A DNA stretch of 64,000 bases from contig JADJII010000001.1 in the NCBI GenBank assembly GCA_016707075.1, positions 1-64,000 on the forward strand, written 5' to 3'. The notes beneath the pieces were generated by a model. That model did no database searches. It saw only the letters and a list, made by a program, of their open reading frames with translations, and was not told the origin of the DNA. The first letter of the stretch is position 1; each line of letters opens with the position of its first letter. Shown one piece after another: positions 49,280 through 56,867 of this stretch. The translations under genes and the position numbers were made by a program. Origin of the DNA: Egaibacter danicus (lineage in GTDB: Bacteria; Pseudomonadota; Gammaproteobacteria; Burkholderiales; Burkholderiaceae_C).

Positions 49280-50029
49280 ATGACGACGCTTCGTGTTGCC
49301 ACCTACAACATCCACAAAGGCGTGCAGGGTTTCGGCCCCAAGCGACGGCTGGAGATTCACAACCTGGGCCACGCGGTGGAGCAACTGGATGCTGACATCA
49401 TTTGCCTGCAGGAAGTGCGCAAGGTTCATCGTCGCGAGGAGCAGTATTTCACGCGCTGGCCCGATATGCCTCAAGCTGATTTTCTTGCGCCCGAAGGTTA
49501 TGAAGCTGTTTATCGCACCAATGCGGTGACGCGCCATGGCGAACACGGCAATGCCATGCTGTCGCGCTGGCCGGTAATGATGCACCAGCATGAAGACATG
49601 TCGGATCACCGGTTTGAGCAGCGTGGCCTGCTTCACTCGGAAGTTCTGGTAGACGGCCAGTCAGTTCATGTGGTGGTGGTTCATTTGGGCTTGATTAAAG
49701 CCAGTCGGGCGCGGCAGGTGGCGCAGTTGCAGCGCTACATCGCGCGGGAGATTCCTGAAGCAACGCCTCTGCTTGTCGCAGGTGACTTCAACGATTGGGG
49801 TAATCTTGTGCACACTGCTTTTGCAACGGTGGGTCTGACATCGTTTCAGGCTTCCCAGCATCCGACATTCCCAGCTCGTCTGCCTCTCGTGCAACTGGAT
49901 CATGTTTTTGGCAGGGGACTGAACCCACTCACGGTGCATGTGCCGCGCGGGCGTATCTGGTGGCAAATGTCTGACCACTTGCCATTGATTGCCGAATTTG
50001 GCTTCCCGAAACAAGGCAAAGGCCGATGA
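49280..50029 (+). CDS. endonuclease/exonuclease/phosphatase family protein
   Basis: The 249-residue protein is a member of the DNase I-like (EEP) superfamily. It has RVATYNIHKGVQGFGPKRRL, the metal-binding glutamate in ICLQEVRKVHRRE, HLGLIKASRARQVAQL, LVAGDFNDWG and the terminal MSDHLPLIAEF. There is no signal peptide. It overlaps clsB by four bases, and nucleases of this type paired with ClsB-like proteins are common, so a phospholipid or phosphodiester substrate is possible. Confidence 0.9.
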   Translation: MTTLRVATYNIHKGVQGFGPKRRLEIHNLGHAVEQLDADIICLQEVRKVHRREEQYFTRWPDMPQADFLAPEGYEAVYRTNAVTRHGEHGNAMLSRWPVMMHQHEDMSDHRFEQRGLLHSEVLVDGQSVHVVVVHLGLIKASRARQVAQLQRYIAREIPEATPLLVAGDFNDWGNLVHTAFATVGLTSFQASQHPTFPARLPLVQLDHVFGRGLNPLTVHVPRGRIWWQMSDHLPLIAEFGFPKQGKGR

Positions 50030-51252
50030 CCTCATTGTCGGGTGGCCATCAGCTGCAATTGCTTGAGAGCGGGGGTGAGTTTTTCCCGGCGTTGATCCTG
50101 GCCATCGATCAGGCAAAACGTGAAGTCCGGCTGGAGACCTACATTTTCGATTTCACGGGTGCAGGAATTGACGTCGCGCTGGCGCTGGAGCGCGCGGCCA
50201 TGCGCGGGGTGATCGTATTTCTGGTGATGGACGGCGTGGGTACCCCCCGTTTGCCACCCCAATGGGCTGAACGCTTTAACCGGGCCGGTGTGAAGTGGCG
50301 CATTTTTGCACCACTGGGCAAGCTGGGCTTGCTGATTCCCAGCCGCTGGCGGCGCCTGCATCGCAAATTGTGCGTGGTAGACGGGCTGCAGGCGTTTTGT
50401 GGCGGCATCAATGTGCTGGATGATTGGCATGATCCCAACCATGGGCCTCTGACGGCGCCCAGGTTTGATTTTGCGGTGCGCGTGACGGGCCCTTTGGTAC
50501 AGGATGTGCATCAGGCCCTGACTTTGTTTTGGACCCGTATGGAGGTCAGCCGAACCGTGCGGCAACCAGACCTGCAGGCGGCATGGCAGTCCCTGCATGA
50601 GATTGTTGCCACGGAATGGCATGCCCACAGGCATGACAAACCGATGGAGCCCGGGGCGTCACCCCACGGGGGGGCCAGAGCACGTGCCCGTCTGGTCCTG
50701 CGTGACAATGTTCGTAATCGGACCCGTATCGAGCGCAGTTACCGGCAAGCCATTGGGGAAGCGCGGCAGGAAATCGTCATTGCCAATGCCTACTTTCTGC
50801 CGGGGGCCAAGCTGCGCAAAGCCCTGATTCACGCAGCCGGGCGCGGTGTGAGGGTGCGCCTGCTGTTGCAGGGTCGCTATGAATATTTCATGCAGTACCA
50901 CGCGGCCAGACCGGTTTATGGCGCTTTGCTGGCTGCCGGTGTGGAGATAACCGAGTACGCCCCCAGCTTCCTTCACGCCAAAGTGGCGGTGATTGATGGG
51001 CGGTGGGCGACGGTGGGCTCATCCAATCTGGATCCCCTGAGCCTGTTGCTGGCACGCGAGGCCAATGTGCAGGTTGAGGACACGGCATTTGCTGCCGATT
51101 TGCATCAAAAACTGGAGCGGGCGATTGCGCAGGACGGTCACCGTGTCGATCCCGCAGAATATGCCAACCGCCCATGGCAGATGCGAATAAGGGACCGCGC
51201 GGCTTTCGCCCTGATGCGACTGGCGTTGTTCCTGAATGGGAGTCGCTACTAA
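50026..51252 (+). CDS. clsB: cardiolipin synthase B (phospholipase D family)
   Basis: ClsB-type enzymes make cardiolipin by transferring phosphatidyl groups. The 408-residue protein has two HKD motifs, HRKLCVVDG (His about residue 112) and HAKVAVIDG (His about 317), the latter followed by VGSSNLDPLSLLLAREANVQ. No N-terminal membrane helix is seen, unlike ClsA, which fits ClsB. The stop codon is immediately followed by a copy of the dispersed repeat. Confidence 0.94.
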   Translation: MTSLSGGHQLQLLESGGEFFPALILAIDQAKREVRLETYIFDFTGAGIDVALALERAAMRGVIVFLVMDGVGTPRLPPQWAERFNRAGVKWRIFAPLGKLGLLIPSRWRRLHRKLCVVDGLQAFCGGINVLDDWHDPNHGPLTAPRFDFAVRVTGPLVQDVHQALTLFWTRMEVSRTVRQPDLQAAWQSLHEIVATEWHAHRHDKPMEPGASPHGGARARARLVLRDNVRNRTRIERSYRQAIGEARQEIVIANAYFLPGAKLRKALIHAAGRGVRVRLLLQGRYEYFMQYHAARPVYGALLAAGVEITEYAPSFLHAKVAVIDGRWATVGSSNLDPLSLLLAREANVQVEDTAFAADLHQKLERAIAQDGHRVDPAEYANRPWQMRIRDRAAFALMRLALFLNGSRY

Positions 51253-51300
51253 AATAATAGCTGCTTACGCATATTCCACGTGGTCTAAAGGGTAAAAACC
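51251..51300. repeat. dispersed short repeat, copy between clsB and folE
   Basis: The copy reads AAAATAATAGCTGCTTACGC then ATATTCCACGTGGTCTAAAG and GGTAAAAACC. It is the cleanest forward-oriented copy in the window and has the same block order as 21797-21851 and 29501-29570. The core CCACGTGG is itself palindromic. Confidence 0.7.
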
Positions 51301-51330
51301 CTATAAACCAATCGCTGGTAATATTCGTCC

Positions 51331-52056
51331 ATGTTAATGAAAACTCCCAATTCCATGAACTCAACCGATGAAGACATTGGTATACCGGTGTCTGTAAAGA
51401 TACGTCAGCGGTTGGTGGCGTCCCGCAAGCGCTTCAATGCCAATGACAATATCGCCGAATTCATCGAACCGGGCGAGCTCGAAAAACTGCTCGACGAAGT
51501 GGAAGAGAAGATGAAGGGCGTGCTCAGCAGCCTGGTCATCGACACCGAGCGGGATCACAACACCGACAACACGGCGCGGCGTGTCGCCAAGATGTATGTG
51601 AACGAGGTTTTCAAGGGGCGGTATGCCAAAGCGCCAGAGATCACCGAATTCCCCAATGCCGAGCACCTCAATGAACTCATGATCGTGGGGCCTATCACGG
51701 TGCGCAGTGCCTGTAGCCACCATTTTTGCCCGGTGATCGGCAAGATCTGGATTGGCGTGCTGCCCAACGAACACACCAATGTGATCGGGCTGTCCAAATA
51801 TGCCCGCCTCGCCGAATGGATCATGGGGCGCCCCCAGATTCAGGAAGAGGCCGTGGTGCAGCTGGCAGACCTGATCCAGCAGAAAACCCAACCGGATGGG
51901 TTGGCCATCGTCATGGAGGCCAGCCACTATTGCATGGCGTGGCGAGGGGTGAAAGACATGGATAGCAAAATGATCAACTCCGTCATGCGGGGTACTTTCC
52001 TGAAGGACTCCAATTTGCGTCGTGAATTCCTGTCACTCATTCCGGGAAGGGGCTGA
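51331..52056 (+). CDS. folE: GTP cyclohydrolase I FolE
   Basis: FolE opens GTP to dihydroneopterin triphosphate, the first step of folate synthesis. The 241-residue product has the zinc ligands in RSACSHHFCPVIGKIWIG and ASHYCMAWRG, the TERDHNTDNTARRVAKMYVN region, and PNEHTNVIGLSKYARLAEW. ATG 51331 gives the longest frame; ATG 51355 (MNSTDEDIG) is also plausible. It is followed after four bases by a BLUF photoreceptor gene. Confidence 0.95.
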   Translation: MLMKTPNSMNSTDEDIGIPVSVKIRQRLVASRKRFNANDNIAEFIEPGELEKLLDEVEEKMKGVLSSLVIDTERDHNTDNTARRVAKMYVNEVFKGRYAKAPEITEFPNAEHLNELMIVGPITVRSACSHHFCPVIGKIWIGVLPNEHTNVIGLSKYARLAEWIMGRPQIQEEAVVQLADLIQQKTQPDGLAIVMEASHYCMAWRGVKDMDSKMINSVMRGTFLKDSNLRREFLSLIPGRG

Positions 52057-52060
52057 AATC

Positions 52061-52483
52061 ATGCTGGTACGTCTTCTTTACGCGAGCCGTGCGCTGGATA
52101 CCAGTGCCGAGGCAATTGACACCATCCTGTCGCAGTCGCGCCAGTCCAACCCGACGTGCGGCATTACCGGCATCCTCTGTTATGGCGGGGGCATCTTTTT
52201 GCAGGCCATTGAAGGCGGACGCATGGCGGTCAGTGAGCTGTATGGTCACATCCAGAAAGATCCCCGCCACAAGGATGTGGTGTTGCTGCACTACGAGGAG
52301 ATCTCGGAGCGACGTTTTGGTGGCTGGACCATGGGATTGGTCAACATGTCCAAGATCAATACCTCCATCCTGCTGAAATACGCTGAGAGGCCCGAACTGG
52401 ACCCCTATGCGGTGTCTGGCAGGGTTTCATTGGCGCTTCTCGAAGAGTTGATGGCTACCGCCTCCATCATCGGGCGGGCTTAG
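52061..52483 (+). CDS. BLUF-domain blue-light photoreceptor (stand-alone)
   Basis: BLUF domains bind FAD and sense blue light. The 140-residue protein is a short BLUF unit with the photocycle residues in place: Tyr7 (LLYAS), Asn30 (QSNPTCGITG), Gln48 (FLQAIEG), Trp89 and Met91 (GGWTMGL). A C-terminal helical tail of about 40 residues follows; no output enzyme is fused to it. Its ATG is four bases after the folE stop (GGGAAGGGGC upstream), so it is most likely translated from the same mRNA as folE. Confidence 0.93.
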   Translation: MLVRLLYASRALDTSAEAIDTILSQSRQSNPTCGITGILCYGGGIFLQAIEGGRMAVSELYGHIQKDPRHKDVVLLHYEEISERRFGGWTMGLVNMSKINTSILLKYAERPELDPYAVSGRVSLALLEELMATASIIGRA

Positions 52484-52519
52484 CGCTATTCGTGCGTCCA
52501 GCCGGATGGTGGACTCGCC

Positions 52520-53332
52520 ATGATGCTGCTGATGGGCTGTGACTTCACCAGCCGCCCAACGAACAAAAAACCGATTGTTTTGGCCCTTGGCGCCTCACAA
52601 AATGGGCGTGTCCAGCTATCGAAATTGGAGCGTCTGAATTCCCTGACAGCGTTTGAGGCATGGTTGAATCTGAACGCAGATTGGCTTGGCGCGCTGGATC
52701 TCCCGTTTGGCTTGCCGCGAGAACTGGTCGAGGCGCTGGCCTGGCCAATGCAATGGGATGCATGCATTCGTCACTACAGTGGCCTGAGCCGGGCTGATAT
52801 TCGTGCCACATTCGCCGCATTTTGTAATGCGCGACCTGCAGGTGGAAAGTTTGCGCATCGCGTCACAGACATTCCGGCTGGCTCCAGCCCATCAATGAAA
52901 TGGGTGAACCCGCCCGTTGCCTACATGTTGCACGCTGGTGTTCCGTTGTTACTGAAGTCGGGAGCGCACCTTCCAGGATTGCATCCGGGCGACACACGCC
53001 GCGTGGCGCTGGAGGGCTACCCCGGTTTGCTGGCCCGGGAAGTTCTGGGCAACCGGAGTTACAAGAGCGATGACAAGGCAAAACAGACACCAGAGCGGTT
53101 GATTGCGCGCAAAGACCTGCTGGGCGCACTGGAGCATGGGCAGACGCGTTTGGGTCTTCGCCTGAAGCTCTCCCCTGCGCAGCACGACGCGTTGGTGGAT
53201 GATGCCAGTGGTGATTCACTCGACGCGGTGTTGTGCCTGCTGCAGGCGGCATGGGCCAAAGCCCAGGGTGCGCCTTGGTACGGATTGCCAGAGACGATGG
53301 ATCCGCTGGAGGGCTGGATCGTCACTGCCTGA
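52520..53332 (+). CDS. DUF429 predicted nuclease-like protein
   Basis: The 270-residue protein resembles the DUF429 family, whose fold is RNase H-like. The N terminus LLMGCDFTSRPTNKKPIVLA carries the first acidic residue (GCDFTSRPT), LGALDLPFGLPRELVEAL the second, and DASGDSLDAVLCLLQAAWA a conserved C-terminal acidic patch. Function is unproven. A second ATG at codon 5 is also possible. It lies after the BLUF gene and converges with the FlhG-like gene. Confidence 0.8.
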   Translation: MMLLMGCDFTSRPTNKKPIVLALGASQNGRVQLSKLERLNSLTAFEAWLNLNADWLGALDLPFGLPRELVEALAWPMQWDACIRHYSGLSRADIRATFAAFCNARPAGGKFAHRVTDIPAGSSPSMKWVNPPVAYMLHAGVPLLLKSGAHLPGLHPGDTRRVALEGYPGLLAREVLGNRSYKSDDKAKQTPERLIARKDLLGALEHGQTRLGLRLKLSPAQHDALVDDASGDSLDAVLCLLQAAWAKAQGAPWYGLPETMDPLEGWIVTA

Positions 53333-53350
53333 TTGGGCAGGCTTCATGGG

Positions 53351-54181
53351 TTAACGCGGGATGACAGTGTCCATCACTTTGGTTGCCAATTGCGATATCG
53401 CGAGACCGGCAGGGCAACCCGGCATGGTTTGCATCAGTAACTGGCGCCGCATCACGGCCTGGCGCACCATGGGATCAGCGGGAATGTCCCCAAGGTGAAG
53501 CAGTTTGACGCCCTGTCCTGATTCCGGTGTCACAAAACGGTCGAGAACCTGTTGCAGTTGCGCCGTGATGGCCCGGCCGTCACCCAACCGCGCAGTCTGA
53601 TTGACGATGAGGCGAACGGTTTTTCGTGCCTGTTGTCCAACCAGAACCTTGATGGTGGCATAGGCATCGGTCAATGAAGTTGGCTCCGGTGTTGCCACAA
53701 CCAATACCTCGGATGCCAGTGATACAGCAAACAAAACCACGTCAGAAATTCCGGCACCGGTATCCAGCAGCAGCACGTCGTAGTGGGGTATCAGTCCACT
53801 CACAATTTTAAGAAAATCGTCACGCACTTCTGGCGTCAGGCGGGAATACTCGACCATCCCTGATCCGGCCAGCAAGACTGAAAACCCGCCAGGGGCCTTG
53901 ATGATGGCCTGTTCCAGTTTGGCCTTGCCTGTGAACACATCGTGCAGTGTGATCTTGGGATACAGGTTGAGCACCACGTCCAGATTGGCCAGCCCCAGGT
54001 CTGCGTCCAGCACCAATACGCGCTGGCCGCGTTTGGCCAATGCAGCGGCCAGATTGGCCGAGACAAAGGTCTTGCCCACACCACCCTTGCCGCTGGTAAC
54101 GGCCAGTACTTTGCCAAAAGGTGCCACAGGCAATGTGGATGGTTTCGGGTTTTCCGGGCTGGATGGCTGAATTTCACTCAT
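53351..54181 (-). CDS. FlhG/MinD-like P-loop ATPase
   Basis: The 276-residue protein is of the ParA/MinD type. It has the deviant Walker A SGKGGVGKTFVSANLAAALA, the VLVLDADLGLANLDVVLNLY segment of FlhG/MinD ATPases, and LLLDTGAGISDVVLFAVSLA. After an N-terminal Pro-rich tail of about 20 residues, the domain is complete, but the MinD membrane-targeting amphipathic helix is not obvious at the C terminus. It is encoded four bases into the end of the diguanylate cyclase gene (ATGA overlap). FlhG controls flagellar number and pole placement in relatives; here the role is inferred. Confidence 0.88.
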   Translation of the reverse strand: MSEIQPSSPENPKPSTLPVAPFGKVLAVTSGKGGVGKTFVSANLAAALAKRGQRVLVLDADLGLANLDVVLNLYPKITLHDVFTGKAKLEQAIIKAPGGFSVLLAGSGMVEYSRLTPEVRDDFLKIVSGLIPHYDVLLLDTGAGISDVVLFAVSLASEVLVVATPEPTSLTDAYATIKVLVGQQARKTVRLIVNQTARLGDGRAITAQLQQVLDRFVTPESGQGVKLLHLGDIPADPMVRQAVMRRQLLMQTMPGCPAGLAISQLATKVMDTVIPR

Positions 54182-54966
54182 GGGTTTACCTTTTGCGCGG
54201 CGCTATGCGTGCTATCACCATTGACTGCCTCGATCCAGGCAGGATCGCCCAATGCGAGGTGACCGAACAACATGTTTTTCTCTTCAGCACTGACAGAAAT
54301 GACTTGCTGATGGTCCAGACATACCCGGTTACGGCCTTCCGATTTGGCCCGATACAGCTGCAAGTCCGCCCGTTCGGTCCACAAGGTTGTTGTTGACCTC
54401 ACCCACTCGGGCGCATAGGCGCCACCCATGCTGACGGTCACGTGGAGCGTGACCAACGGTGAAATACTGATGGGCAATGCCTCGACGGCACGACGAATTC
54501 GTTCTGCGACGGCTGCGCCAAATGACACCTGGCAGTTCGGCAAAACTACCGCAAACTCTTCGCCACCGTAGCGGGCTACGGTATCCATGGGCCTCACACA
54601 ACCCTCCAGGCATTTGGCGATGGCTTGTAGCACCTGGTCACCGGCCTGATGGCCGTGCGTGTCATTCACTTTCTTGAAGTGGTCTATGTCCAGCATCAGC
54701 AACAAGGCGGATTCTCCGGAACGGGCGACAACCTCAATACCGCGCTCCAGCACGGTGTGGAACTGGCGCCGGTTGGCCAGGCCCGTGAGCGGATCCTTGA
54801 GCGAGAGCTCGCACAGGCCATCGATGACGCCCTGCAGATATTCAATGGAAGACTCTTGCGGGGACACCAGACTGTCCACCGTGCCGCCGTGTTTCAGCAG
54901 CGCCAGCGCATCGCCCAGTCGCAGATCATGCAGACTGACGGGAGAAGGGATGGTTGGGTCGGCCAC
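54178..54966 (-). CDS. diguanylate cyclase (GGDEF domain)
   Basis: The GGDEF domain makes cyclic di-GMP from GTP. It has DPLTGLANRRQFHTVLERGI, LLMLDIDHFKKVNDTHGHQA and the active-site motif RYGGEEFAVVLPN, so it is predicted to be active. No RxxD inhibitory site is seen five residues before GGEEF. A short helical N-terminal region (LRLGDALALLKHG) precedes it. The start is uncertain: I chose a GTG giving a 262-residue product because the frame extending to 55107 runs into the divergent gene's leader. It overlaps the FlhG-like gene by four bases. Confidence 0.88.
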   Translation of the reverse strand: MADPTIPSPVSLHDLRLGDALALLKHGGTVDSLVSPQESSIEYLQGVIDGLCELSLKDPLTGLANRRQFHTVLERGIEVVARSGESALLLMLDIDHFKKVNDTHGHQAGDQVLQAIAKCLEGCVRPMDTVARYGGEEFAVVLPNCQVSFGAAVAERIRRAVEALPISISPLVTLHVTVSMGGAYAPEWVRSTTTLWTERADLQLYRAKSEGRNRVCLDHQQVISVSAEEKNMLFGHLALGDPAWIEAVNGDSTHSAAQKVNP

Positions 54967-55101
54967 AGGGCAATTGGGATAGGATCGCGGAAAGTCTAAC
55001 AGGACGCACTGCCGCCAAGTACGGGAAATCAGGTCTATTTCCCGGGCATTATTTGAGCTACGCCGTGACCGGGTGTTGCCGGTTGGCATTTGGAGGTTTT
55101 G

Positions 55102-55224
55102 ATGCAATTGTTACCGCGCTGGATCGCGAATTACCTGCAAGAACGTTCACTCGATCACTGGATCAAGACGGTGATTGTCACGGTGCCGGACGTTTCCCGG
55201 ACGTTGTCCTGGGCGCCGGCATGA
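55102..55224 (+). CDS. 40-residue reading frame coupled to the YkvA gene
   Basis: A frame of 40 codons (MQLLPRWIANYLQERSLDHW then IKTVIVTVPDVSRTLSWAPA) starts at ATG 55102 with a near-perfect GGAGG six bases upstream. Its TGA lies inside the ATGA that starts the YkvA gene, so it could act as a translational leader. I know of no family match. It could also be a frameshifted 5' part of the YkvA gene. Confidence 0.5.
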   Translation: MQLLPRWIANYLQERSLDHWIKTVIVTVPDVSRTLSWAPA

Positions 55225-55616
55225 AAGCGCTCAAGTTGATGGCGGTTGCCAACAAGGCAAAACTGTTTCACTATTTGACGGCGCTTTGGCTGTTGTTGAA
55301 AGATTCACGCACACCGCTGGCCGCCAAACTGGTGGCTGGCGTTGTCGTCGCCTACGCGCTTAGCCCCATTGACCTGATCCCGGATTTCATCCCGGTGCTG
55401 GGTCTGCTCGACGACGTCATCCTGGTCCCGCTGGGCGTGGCGCTGGCAGTCAAACTGGTGCCTCCACCGTTATGGGCAGAAATGCGGCAGCGTGCTGACG
55501 GTTTTCAGGGTCGTTTACCCAAAATGATGTGGGGGTTGTTGATCGTCGTGGCCATCTGGCTCATGCTGCTGGCTGCCTTCATTTACTGGCTGGTGCATTC
55601 GGTTCTCAACGCATGA
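55221..55616 (+). CDS. YkvA-family (DUF1232) membrane protein
   Basis: The 131-residue protein contains the DUF1232 signature AGVVVAYALSPIDLIPDFIP followed by VLGLLDDVILVPLGVALAVK, and a C-terminal membrane helix (LLIVVAIWLMLLAAFIYWLV). Family function is unknown. Its start overlaps the stop of the small upstream frame, and its stop overlaps the nuclease start by four bases, giving a coupled three-gene string. Confidence 0.88.
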   Translation: MKALKLMAVANKAKLFHYLTALWLLLKDSRTPLAAKLVAGVVVAYALSPIDLIPDFIPVLGLLDDVILVPLGVALAVKLVPPPLWAEMRQRADGFQGRLPKMMWGLLIVVAIWLMLLAAFIYWLVHSVLNA

Positions 55617-56095
55617 GGAATTGCCTGTTGGCATTCGCTGCCGCTTTCGCCGCGTGCTCGGCCTGTTCAGCAGGGCCCTGGCAGGGAGTCGTGACCCGGG
55701 TTTCCGACGGCGACACGCTCTGGGTGCGTCCGGTCAACGGCGGCAAGCCCCGCAAGCTGCGGATAGATGGCATCGATGCGCCCGAGATATGCCAAACTTG
55801 GGGTGTGAAGTCCAGGGAGGCCCTCTCAAGCCGCGTGCTGAATCAGACGGTGCTGGTGCAGGGGCGCCGCAAGGACAGTTATGACCGAACGTTGGCCAGC
55901 CTCAAGTTCAGGGGTGAAGACATGGGCGACTGGATGGTGTCCCGCGGTTACGCGTGGTCTTATCACTACCAGCGCCAGGTTGGACCCTATCCCGAACAGG
56001 AGACACAGGCGAGGGCGGCACGTCGTGGTCTGTTTGCCCATTCCCCAGCAATCCGGCCCAGGGAATTTCGGAGAAAACACGGCCCCTGTCAGTGA
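55613..56095 (+). CDS. thermonuclease-family (SNase-like) secreted nuclease
   Basis: The 160-residue protein has an N-terminal signal (NCLLAFAAAFAACSACSAG) with cysteines that could form a weak lipobox, then an SNase-like domain with VVTRVSDGDTLWVRPVNGGK, KLRIDGIDAPEICQTWG, GRRKDSYDRTLASLKFRGED and GYAWSYHYQRQVGPYPEQET. The catalytic Asp, Arg and Glu/Asp positions of staphylococcal nuclease are represented. It converges with the MoeB-like gene and overlaps it by seven bases. Confidence 0.88.
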   Translation: MRNCLLAFAAAFAACSACSAGPWQGVVTRVSDGDTLWVRPVNGGKPRKLRIDGIDAPEICQTWGVKSREALSSRVLNQTVLVQGRRKDSYDRTLASLKFRGEDMGDWMVSRGYAWSYHYQRQVGPYPEQETQARAARRGLFAHSPAIRPREFRRKHGPCQ

Positions 56096-56841
56096 CGTGA
56101 GCCACAAACCGGGCAGGAGGTGTTGCGCGGCAGACTGATATCGTTCCACTCCATGGAGCGGCCATCCAGCATCAGCAGGCGACCAGCAATGGATTCGCCC
56201 GCACCGCTGAGCAGTTTCAGTGCTTCTGCAGCCTGCATGGACCCAATGATGCCAACCAGCGGCGCAAAAACGCCCATCGTCGAGCAGCGGGTTTCTTCAA
56301 AGTTGGCATCTGGCGGGAAGATGCAGGCGTAACAGGGTGACCCGGTATCCCGGGTGTCATACACACTGATTTGTCCGTCGAAACGAATGGCCGCACCCGA
56401 TACCAGAGGTTTGCGATGTTTCACGCAAGCAGCATTGACTGCCTGTCGCGTTGAAAAATTGTCGCAGCAGTCCAGAACCACATCGGCCTGGGCAACCAGT
56501 GCGTCCAGCATAGGGGCATCGGCTCGAGCCTGAATGGTTGATACAACAACTTCGGTGTTGATTGCGGCAATAGCAGCCTGGGCAGATGTCACCTTGGGTT
56601 GGCCTACGCTGGAAAGCGTGTGCGCAATTTGCCGCTGCAGGTTGGTCAGATCGACCGTATCGTCGTCAACCAGTGTGATGTGCCCGACACCCGCAGACCC
56701 AAGGTAAAGCGCTACCGGCGAGCCCAAGCCTCCCGCGCCAACAACCAGCGCCCTGCCACCAGAGATTTTTTCCTGCCCCTCAATGCCAATCTCGTTCAGC
56801 AGAATATGGCGCGAGTAGCGCAGAAGCTGATCATCGGTCAT
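56089..56841 (-). CDS. MoeB/ThiF-like sulfur-carrier adenylyltransferase
   Basis: This E1-like enzyme adenylates the C terminus of a ubiquitin-like sulfur carrier such as MoaD or ThiS. The 250-residue protein has the nucleotide-binding ALVVGAGGLGSPVALYLGSA, DDDTVDLTNLQRQIAHT, DVVLDCCDNFSTRQAVNAAC, and zinc cysteines in PCYACIFP and SCPVCGSRH. The catalytic-cysteine region is EETRCSTMGVFAP. No moaD/thiS gene lies next to it, so whether it serves molybdopterin or thiamine synthesis cannot be decided; moeB is slightly favoured by length. Confidence 0.9.
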   Translation of the reverse strand: MTDDQLLRYSRHILLNEIGIEGQEKISGGRALVVGAGGLGSPVALYLGSAGVGHITLVDDDTVDLTNLQRQIAHTLSSVGQPKVTSAQAAIAAINTEVVVSTIQARADAPMLDALVAQADVVLDCCDNFSTRQAVNAACVKHRKPLVSGAAIRFDGQISVYDTRDTGSPCYACIFPPDANFEETRCSTMGVFAPLVGIIGSMQAAEALKLLSGAGESIAGRLLMLDGRSMEWNDISLPRNTSCPVCGSRH

Positions 56842-56867
56842 GGAGCCGCCGCGTAAGTCCTGCCGCT

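Noticed and set aside
54967..55107. N-terminal extension of the diguanylate cyclase to an ATG at 55107
   Set aside because: It runs into the ribosome-binding site and start of the divergent 40-residue frame and shows no domain similarity. It remains possible.
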